64,000 bases of DNA, taken from the NCBI RefSeq assembly GCF_026340565.1, contig NZ_JAPEPB010000001.1:620001-684000 (forward strand), read 5' to 3'. This document shows, in pieces, positions 58,565 to 64,000 of this stretch. The DNA is from Kitasatospora sp. NBC_01287. Its GTDB lineage: Bacteria; Actinomycetota; Actinomycetes; Streptomycetales; Streptomycetaceae. Numbering within the stretch: the stretch's first letter is position 1; each line of letters starts with the position of its first letter. The notes under the pieces are model-generated. The model was not told the origin of the DNA and ran no database searches. It saw only the letters and a program-made list of their open reading frames with translations. Made by a program: the position numbers and the translations under genes.

Positions 58565-59347
58565 GTGCTCTCAGCCCGCAGTCTGTTCCAGGAGATCCAC
58601 GACAGCGACCAGGCGTTCCAGCTCTTCTGCTCCATCGCCGCCAAGGGCGAGGACCAGGGCGGCTGGGAGAACGGGCGGATCGCCCGGCTGGTCGCGGATC
58701 AGGAACTCGCTCCGAAGATCGCGCGGCACGGCGCCGACGAGGACAAGCACGGCCGGATCTTCAACGCCCTGCTGCACAAGCGCGGCCTGCACCCCGTCGA
58801 GGTACCCGGCGACACCGACTACACCATGCTCCTGGAGCGCCAGGGGATCGGCCTGGCGCACGCGCGGCTGCGCCGCGAGGAGCCGCTGACCGAGCGGGAC
58901 GTGATCGTCTACCTCGCGCACAGCCGGGTCACCGAGCAGCGGGCGGCCGAGCAGATGCGGCTGCTGCGCACGGTGTTCGGCGGCCACCCGGAGCTCGGAC
59001 GTGCGGTACGGATGATCTCCGCGGACGAGGACAACCACCTCGCCTACTGCCACGAGGAGCTGCTGCGGCTGGCGGCGGCCGGGCACGGCCGGCAGATCCT
59101 GCGGATCCTGCAGCAGACCGCGCAGGCCGAGATCCGCACCTACCGCGCCGTCAGCCTGGCGGTGATGGCGCACATGGGCGAGATCCTGCGCTGGCCGCGC
59201 GCCAAGGCGGCGGTGCTGGCCGCCGGGGTGCACGGGGTCTACGGCTACGAGCGGTTCGGCGGCGGCTGGCGGCGGATGACCACGCTGACGATGCCGCAGA
59301 AGCTCAACGCCCTGGGCGGGCCGCCCCCGCAGGAGGTCTTCGCCTGA
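58565..59347 (+). CDS. ferritin-like di-iron protein
   Basis: 260 residues, mostly helical. Metal-ligand-like motifs are spaced through four helices: SIAAKGEDQGGWENGRIA, HGADEDKHGRIFNALLHK (ExxH type), VTEQRAAEQMRLL and ISADEDNHLAYCHEELLRL (second ExxH). This ferritin-like pattern suggests a di-iron oxidase/oxygenase or desaturase-like enzyme; it could also be a storage or redox sensor protein. The GTG at 58565 is chosen because GAAGG lies 9 bases upstream; the ATG at 58556 directly abuts that box. Divergent from an FAD oxidoreductase, which could be its redox partner. Confidence 0.75.
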   Translation: MLSARSLFQEIHDSDQAFQLFCSIAAKGEDQGGWENGRIARLVADQELAPKIARHGADEDKHGRIFNALLHKRGLHPVEVPGDTDYTMLLERQGIGLAHARLRREEPLTERDVIVYLAHSRVTEQRAAEQMRLLRTVFGGHPELGRAVRMISADEDNHLAYCHEELLRLAAAGHGRQILRILQQTAQAEIRTYRAVSLAVMAHMGEILRWPRAKAAVLAAGVHGVYGYERFGGGWRRMTTLTMPQKLNALGGPPPQEVFA

Positions 59348-59430
59348 TCCGCGGCGGGTCCCCGCCGGCCGGTGGTACCGCTGACGGCGGCGGGCCTGAC
59401 CGGCCGTCACCCCTGCTAACGTGCGTTCGC

Positions 59431-60330
59431 ATGCGGATCCTCCACCTCTCGGACACCCATCTCGACGCCACCGACGCGCCGAACGCCAACGGGGTCAACG
59501 CCACCGAGTCACTGCGCCGGCTCCTCGCCGACCTGGCCTCCATACCCGCCCCCGACGCGATCGTGGTCAGCGGCGACCTCGCCGACGCGGGCGCGCCCGA
59601 GGCCTACACCGCGCTGCGCGCGCTGATCGGCGGCTTCGCCGCGACGGCCGGCGCCCCGGTGGTCTACAGCACCGGCAACCACGACGAGCGCGCCGCCTTC
59701 ACCCGGGTGCTCGGCAGCGGGCACCTGGGTCCCGACGGCGCGGAGCGGGCCGAGCGGCTGGTCGAGTCGGCCGCGGGCGAGCGGGCCGCGGTGAGCCTGG
59801 TCGGCGGCTACCGCTTCGTCACCCTCGACACGCTGGTGCCCGGCAAGGCGCACGGCCTGCTCGGCCGCACCCAGCTCGACTGGCTGCGCGAGGTGCTGAG
59901 CGTCCCCGCGCCGCAGGGCAGCGTCCTGGTGCTGCACCACCCACCGGTCGCGCTCGACGTCGAGGTGCAGCGCGGGCTGGGTCTGCAGAACCCCGAGGAG
60001 CTGGCCGAGGTGGTGCGCGGCAGCGACGTGCGGATCGTGCTCTGCGGCCACTACCACCTGCAACTGCTGGGCTTCCTGGCCGGGGTGCCGACCTGGGTCA
60101 CCCCGGGCGTGGTCAGCCGGGTCGACCTGACCGCCCCGGTGGGTACCGAGCGGGCGGTGCGCGGCGCCGGCGCGAGCCTGATCGAGCTTGGCGGCCCGCA
60201 CTCGCCGCTGATCCACACCCTGCAGGCCCGGGACCCGCACTCCGGCGAACCGGTCTACGACCTGGACCGGTCGCAGCTGCGTTCGATCATCGAGCGGTTC
60301 GGTCCGGGCACCGTGCGGGCCGCGGGGTAG
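59431..60330 (+). CDS. metallophosphoesterase, CpdA-like
   Basis: 299-residue calcineurin-fold phosphoesterase. Metal-binding motifs in order: LHLSDTHLD (about 4-12), VVSGDLADAG (about 47), STGNHDERAAF (about 86), VLVLHHPPVA (about 167) and VLCGHYHLQLLG (about 205). This set matches class III cyclic-nucleotide phosphodiesterases such as CpdA, so cAMP or a related ester is a plausible substrate. A TAACGT hexamer 8 bases upstream of the ATG resembles a -10 box, so the mRNA may be leaderless. Confidence 0.88.
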   Translation: MRILHLSDTHLDATDAPNANGVNATESLRRLLADLASIPAPDAIVVSGDLADAGAPEAYTALRALIGGFAATAGAPVVYSTGNHDERAAFTRVLGSGHLGPDGAERAERLVESAAGERAAVSLVGGYRFVTLDTLVPGKAHGLLGRTQLDWLREVLSVPAPQGSVLVLHHPPVALDVEVQRGLGLQNPEELAEVVRGSDVRIVLCGHYHLQLLGFLAGVPTWVTPGVVSRVDLTAPVGTERAVRGAGASLIELGGPHSPLIHTLQARDPHSGEPVYDLDRSQLRSIIERFGPGTVRAAG

Positions 60331-60470
60331 CACAGGGGGCGCGGGGTAACCCAGGAGCCGCGGGGTGGCGCACGGGCCTGGTGCGCGCGTGGCGCTCTTC
60401 TCTGCCCCGCGGGGCCTGTGATGGACTCGCCGCACACCGAGCGCCACCCGAGCGGCAGCAAGGAGCGAGC

Positions 60471-61697
60471 ATGGACGCCACAGCGCCCCACGTCATCGTC
60501 GGAGCCGGACTGGCCGGGGCCCAGGCGGCCCGGACCCTGCGCGAGGAGGGTTACCAGGGCCCGCTGGTGCTGATCGGCGAGGAGGACGAACTCCCTTACG
60601 AGCGGCCGCCGCTGTCGAAGGGCTACCTGCTCGGCAAGGACCCCCGCGAGAAGATCTACGTGCATCCCGCCGCGTGGTACCAGGAGCAGCGGATCGACCT
60701 GCGGCCGGGCACCTCCGTGACCGGCCTGGACCCGGCGGCCCACCGGCTGACGCTGGCCGACGGCAGCACCCTGGACTACGCCAGGCTGCTGCTCACCACC
60801 GGCGCCGCGCCGCGCCGCCTGCCGGTGCCGGGCGCCGCGCTGGACGGCGTGCACCACCTGCGCCGGGTCGAGGAGAGCGACCGGCTGCGCACGCTCTTCC
60901 GCACCGCTCGGCGGATCGCGGTGATCGGCGCGGGCTGGATCGGCCTGGAGGTGACCGCCGCCGCCCGGGCCGCCGGGGTCGAGGTGACCGTGCTGGAGGC
61001 CGCCGAGCTGCCGCTGCTGCGGGTGCTGGGCCGGGAGGTGGCCGAGGTCTTCGCCCAACTGCACCGGGAGAACGGCGTCGAGCTGCGGTTCGGCGTCCAG
61101 GTGACCGAGATCCTCGGCGCGGACGGCGCGGTGACGGGCGTCCAACTCGCCGATGGCGCCGTGGTGCCCGCCGAGGCGGTGCTGGTCGGCATCGGCGTCC
61201 GCCCGAACACCGCGCTGGCCGAGCAGGCGGGCCTGGCGGTGGCCGACGGCATCAGCACCGACGAGCAGCTGCGCAGCTCGGACCCGGACGTCTTCGCGGC
61301 CGGCGACGTGGCCCGGGCCCACCACCCGCTCTACGGACGCGCGATCCGGGTCGAGCACTGGGCCAACGCCGTCCACCAGCCGCGCGCCGCCGCCCGGGCG
61401 ATGCTCGGGCAGGAGGTCGCCTACGACCGCGTCCCGTACTTCTTCACCGACCAGTACGACCTCGGCATGGAGTACACCGGCTACGTCGAGCCGGACGGCT
61501 ACGACCGGGTGGTCTTCCGCGGCGACGTGGCCGGACGCGAGTTCATCGCCTTCTGGACGGCCGGTGGGCGGGTGCTGGCCGGGATGAACGTCAACATCTG
61601 GGACGTCACCGACCCGATCCGCGAGCTGGTCCGCTCCGGGCGGGTGGTGGACCTCGACCGGCTGGCCGACCCGGACGTACCGCTCGGCGAGCTCTGA
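60471..61697 (+). CDS. NAD(P)/FAD-dependent ferredoxin-reductase-like oxidoreductase
   Basis: 408-residue flavoprotein of the rubredoxin/ferredoxin reductase group that delivers electrons to P450s or dioxygenases. FAD motif VIVGAGLAGAQAARTL (about 8-23), ELPYERPPLSKGYLLG (about 40-55), NAD motif RIAVIGAGWIGLEVTAAA (about 146-163), second FAD contact DVFAAGDVARA (about 274-284) and the C-terminal reductase tail (VEHWANAVHQPRAAARAM, YFFTDQYDLGMEYTG). ATG with AAGGAG upstream. No ferredoxin or P450 gene is adjacent, so its partner is elsewhere. Confidence 0.9.
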   Translation: MDATAPHVIVGAGLAGAQAARTLREEGYQGPLVLIGEEDELPYERPPLSKGYLLGKDPREKIYVHPAAWYQEQRIDLRPGTSVTGLDPAAHRLTLADGSTLDYARLLLTTGAAPRRLPVPGAALDGVHHLRRVEESDRLRTLFRTARRIAVIGAGWIGLEVTAAARAAGVEVTVLEAAELPLLRVLGREVAEVFAQLHRENGVELRFGVQVTEILGADGAVTGVQLADGAVVPAEAVLVGIGVRPNTALAEQAGLAVADGISTDEQLRSSDPDVFAAGDVARAHHPLYGRAIRVEHWANAVHQPRAAARAMLGQEVAYDRVPYFFTDQYDLGMEYTGYVEPDGYDRVVFRGDVAGREFIAFWTAGGRVLAGMNVNIWDVTDPIRELVRSGRVVDLDRLADPDVPLGEL

Positions 61698-61715
61698 GGC
61701 GGGGCGGCCAGCCGG

Positions 61716-61747
61716 CCGGGCGACCGGGCGACCGGGCGACCGGGCGC
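61716..61747. repeat. 8-bp tandem repeat CCGGGCGA, 4 copies (last imperfect)
   Basis: In the short spacer between the converging reductase and NB-ARC/TPR genes. Confidence 0.9.
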
Positions 61748-61748
61748 G

Positions 61749-64000
61749 CTACCCGGCGACGGCGCCGGCGGCCGCCCGGGCGGTCCAGTCGTCGAGGGCG
61801 GCCCGCACCCGGAGCTCGTCCGGGGCGCCCAGCTCCCGCAGGACCGTCACCGCCCGGGCCAGGTGGTCCAGGCCGGTGGCGGTCCGCCCCAGCAGGCACT
61901 GGCTGTTGCCGATGACCTCGTGCGAGAACGCCTGGTACAGCGGCGACTTGATCGTGTCGGCGATCTCCAGGGCCTGGGTGGCGCGGGCCAGCGCCTCGGC
62001 CGGCGGCCCGGTCACCAGCAGCACCCGGCCCAGCCGGAGCAGTGCGCCGGACTCGCCGCCCCGGTCGCCCACCTCCTGGGCCACCGCCAGCGCCGCCTCC
62101 AGGTGCTCGCGCGCCCCCGCGAGGTCGCCGCTCTCGCGCAGGATGTCGCCCAGCAGCGCGCGCAGCCGGCCGGTGCCGAGCCGGGTGCCGAGCGAGGCGC
62201 CGACCCGCAGGGCCTGCCGCAGGTCGGCGGCGGCCTGCTCGTATTGGCCGGTGGCCTGGTGGGTCATTCCGAGGAAGGCGAAGACGTTCTGCAGCCCGCG
62301 CCGGTCCTCCAGCCTGGTGAAGATCTCCGTCGCCTGCCGCAGCGAGTCCTCGGCGGCCGGGTAGTCGCCGGTCGCGTAGAGCACGATGCCGAGGTTCGTC
62401 AGCGCGTTGCCCTCGTGCTTGCGACTGCGGCCCCTGGCCAGCCGCTGGGCCTCCCGGTGGTTCGCCGCGGCCTGCTCGTACTGGCCGGTGTCCTGCTGGA
62501 CCACGCCCAGGTCGCCGTGCGCGTTGATCAGGCCGATCGTGCGGCCGAACTCGCGGAAGATCGCCAGTGCCTGCCGGTGGTTCTCGGCGGCGGCCTCGAA
62601 GTCCTCGGCCCGCTGCTGGACCCGGCCCAGGTAGGTGAGCGCGTTGGCCTCACCCAGCCGGTCGCCGAGGCGCCGGGCCAGTTCCAGCGCCTGCCGGTGG
62701 TGGGCGGCGGCCTCCGGGAAGGCGTTCGCCAGCTGCTGGACCTCGCCCAGGTTGGTCAGCACGATGATCCGCAGCCGGTCGGCCAGGTCGGCCAGGTCGG
62801 CCGGATCGGCCGGATCGGCCGGATCGGCAGCCGGCGCGCCCTCCTGGTGGGTCCGCGTCTCGTCGAGCAGCGCCAGGGCCTGCCGGTGGTGGTCGAGGCC
62901 CTCCTCGTAGCGGCCGCCGAGCTGGTCGAAGATCCCGAGCTGGGTGTGCGCCGCCGCCTGCCCCAGGTGGTCCCCGCTCTCGCGCGCCGCCGTCAGCGCG
63001 ATGCCGTGCAGCAGGCGCGCGTCGTGCCAGTGGTCCGCGAAGCGCAGGAACTCGTGCAGGGCCGAGGAGAGCGCGATCGCGTGGGCGGGACGGCCGTTCC
63101 CGGCCGCGTGCTGGACGGCCGCGCGCAGGTTGCCGAGCTCGACCCGCAGCCAGTCGGTGGCCTGCTGCTCGGTCGCGGGCTCGGAGGCGAACTCCGTGGG
63201 GGTGGTGTCCGGGGCCGGGCCCGGGGCGGGGGCGGGGCGCGCGGTGAGGCGGTCCGCGATGTTGACGGAGTGCCGGGAGAGCCTGCGGTTGGCGGCGGCC
63301 GCCATCCGCAGGTAGTGGTCGAGCAGCCGGTCCAGCGGTGCGCCGCCCGGCGCCGGGTCGGCGGCGGCCAGGCCGCGGGCGTACTCGCGGACCAGGTCGT
63401 GCATCCGGTAGCGGCCGCGCGCCGACTCCTCGACCAGGTGGTGGTCCGCCAGTTCCTCCAGCAGGCCGCCGGCGGCGGCCGGTGCGATCCCGGCCAGCGC
63501 GGCGGCCGCCGCGGCGTCGACCTCGTCGCCCGGGAGCAGGCCCAGCCGCCGGAACAGCAGTTGCTGATCATCCGTCAGGTCGCGGTAGGAGAGGTCGAAG
63601 GCGGCCGAGACCGAGACGTTCTCGGCCCGCAGCGCGTCCAGTCGGCCGGTGGCGGCCGTCAGGTCCGCGACCAGGTCGGCGGCCGACCAGACCGGGTGGT
63701 GGCGCAGCCGGGCCGCCGTCAGCTGCAGCGCCAGCGGCAACTGACCGCAGAGCCGCACCAGTTCGGCGACCGCGGGGTCCTCAGGCCGCACGTCGGGCCG
63801 GCCGGCGCGCGCGGTGAAGAGAGCGAGCGCCTCCGAACGGGGCAGCGGCCGCAGGCTGATCGGCAGCGCGCCGTCCAGGGCTGCGAGCCGGCGGCGGCTG
63901 GTCACCAGCACCACCGTGCCCGCGCCGCCCGGCAGCAGCGGACGGACCTGCTCGGTGCTGCGGGCGTCGTCCAGCAGCAGCAGGATCCGCTGGCCGGCAA
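61749..64000 (-). CDS. NB-ARC/TPR regulator, AfsR-like C-terminal part (5' end missing)
   Basis: At least 750 residues; the frame is open to the window edge, so the N-terminus is missing. Visible order: the kinase-2/Walker B strand RILLLLDDARSTEQVRP and VVLVTSRRRLAAL (sensor region), then LPLALQLTAARLR (GxP-type NB-ARC motif), a winged-helix region ending YRMHDLVREYAR, a Pro/Ala linker, and about ten TPR units of 40 residues (for example QALALLDETRTHQ, HRQALELARRLGDRLGEANAL, YLGRVQQRAEDFEAAAENH). This is the STAND architecture of AfsR/SARP or LuxR-type activators; a DNA-binding domain would be upstream of the window edge. Confidence 0.87.
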   Translation of the reverse strand, partial: AGQRILLLLDDARSTEQVRPLLPGGAGTVVLVTSRRRLAALDGALPISLRPLPRSEALALFTARAGRPDVRPEDPAVAELVRLCGQLPLALQLTAARLRHHPVWSAADLVADLTAATGRLDALRAENVSVSAAFDLSYRDLTDDQQLLFRRLGLLPGDEVDAAAAAALAGIAPAAAGGLLEELADHHLVEESARGRYRMHDLVREYARGLAAADPAPGGAPLDRLLDHYLRMAAAANRRLSRHSVNIADRLTARPAPAPGPAPDTTPTEFASEPATEQQATDWLRVELGNLRAAVQHAAGNGRPAHAIALSSALHEFLRFADHWHDARLLHGIALTAARESGDHLGQAAAHTQLGIFDQLGGRYEEGLDHHRQALALLDETRTHQEGAPAADPADPADPADLADLADRLRIIVLTNLGEVQQLANAFPEAAAHHRQALELARRLGDRLGEANALTYLGRVQQRAEDFEAAAENHRQALAIFREFGRTIGLINAHGDLGVVQQDTGQYEQAAANHREAQRLARGRSRKHEGNALTNLGIVLYATGDYPAAEDSLRQATEIFTRLEDRRGLQNVFAFLGMTHQATGQYEQAAADLRQALRVGASLGTRLGTGRLRALLGDILRESGDLAGAREHLEAALAVAQEVGDRGGESGALLRLGRVLLVTGPPAEALARATQALEIADTIKSPLYQAFSHEVIGNSQCLLGRTATGLDHLARAVTVLRELGAPDELRVRAALDDWTARAAAGAVAG

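Noticed and set aside
58354..59430. Plus-strand frame spanning the ferritin-like gene and joining the phosphodiesterase
   Set aside because: It overlaps the ferritin-like gene in another frame and is Arg/Pro-rich; the phosphodiesterase has a clear start at 59431.

Overview
The window looks like chromosomal DNA from a high-GC actinobacterium of the Streptomyces/Kitasatospora type. The evidence is a very high GC content, frequent GTG and one TTG start, many GTGA/ATGA translational couplings, and family content typical of that group: a DUF574-type methyltransferase, ECF41 and other sigma-like factors, an NsdA-like TPR regulator, an AfsR-like NB-ARC/TPR protein, Rv1733c and YcnI proteins. I cannot fix the genus by eye. 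I saw no tRNA, rRNA, CRISPR array or intact mobile element. Short tandem repeats of 8-36 bp in spacers are unusually common.

Layout. 1-3.8 kb: end of a peptide ABC permease, an M55 D-aminopeptidase, a cytosine-deaminase-like enzyme and a CrtI-like oxidoreductase. 3.9-9.4 kb: an Rv1733c membrane protein, a DJ-1/PfpI protein, an FAD monooxygenase divergent from a TetR regulator with three evenly spaced operator-like palindromes, and a YihY/BrkB protein. 9.4-10.6 kb: a degenerate region with an IS630-type transposase scrap. 10.6-18.1 kb: an aldehyde-forming module made of a stand-alone PaaK/LuxE-like ligase, a WD40 protein and a coupled operon GNAT - LuxE - LuxC::PaaK fusion, with no luciferase. 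18.7-28.2 kb: secreted enzymes (phosphoesterase, HE-motif protein with a beta-propeller, pectate-lyase-fold protein), an SSS symporter and a flavohemoglobin.

28.3-34.2 kb: methyltransferase, a sigma-like gene with a coupled partner, and a three-gene operon resembling FAD-glucose dehydrogenase in which the usual cytochrome gene is replaced by an unknown protein. 34.2-36.2 kb: azoreductase divergent from an ECF41/SigJ sigma factor, with two face-to-face promoter-like sequences of the same type. 36.3-44 kb: amidase, VOC protein, a short threonyl-tRNA synthetase behind a Thr-codon leader peptide and terminator, DUF2797, serine hydrolase, and a PadR-DUF1048-DUF1048 operon.

44.3-53.7 kb: a type II fatty-acid/polyketide-like cluster in two converging operons (+: acyltransferase, acyl-CoA-oxidase-like, KAS III, SDR; -: ACP, ketosynthase, acyltransferase) with an NsdA-like regulator beside an 8 x 8-bp repeat. 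54-64 kb: PRC-barrel protein, YcnI plus a Met-rich membrane protein (copper candidates), two FAD oxidoreductases, a ferritin-like protein, a phosphodiesterase and a truncated NB-ARC/TPR regulator.

The most promising systems are the LuxC/LuxE/PaaK module and the split FAS-like cluster; a small-molecule product that uses an aldehyde or short acyl chain is an inference only.
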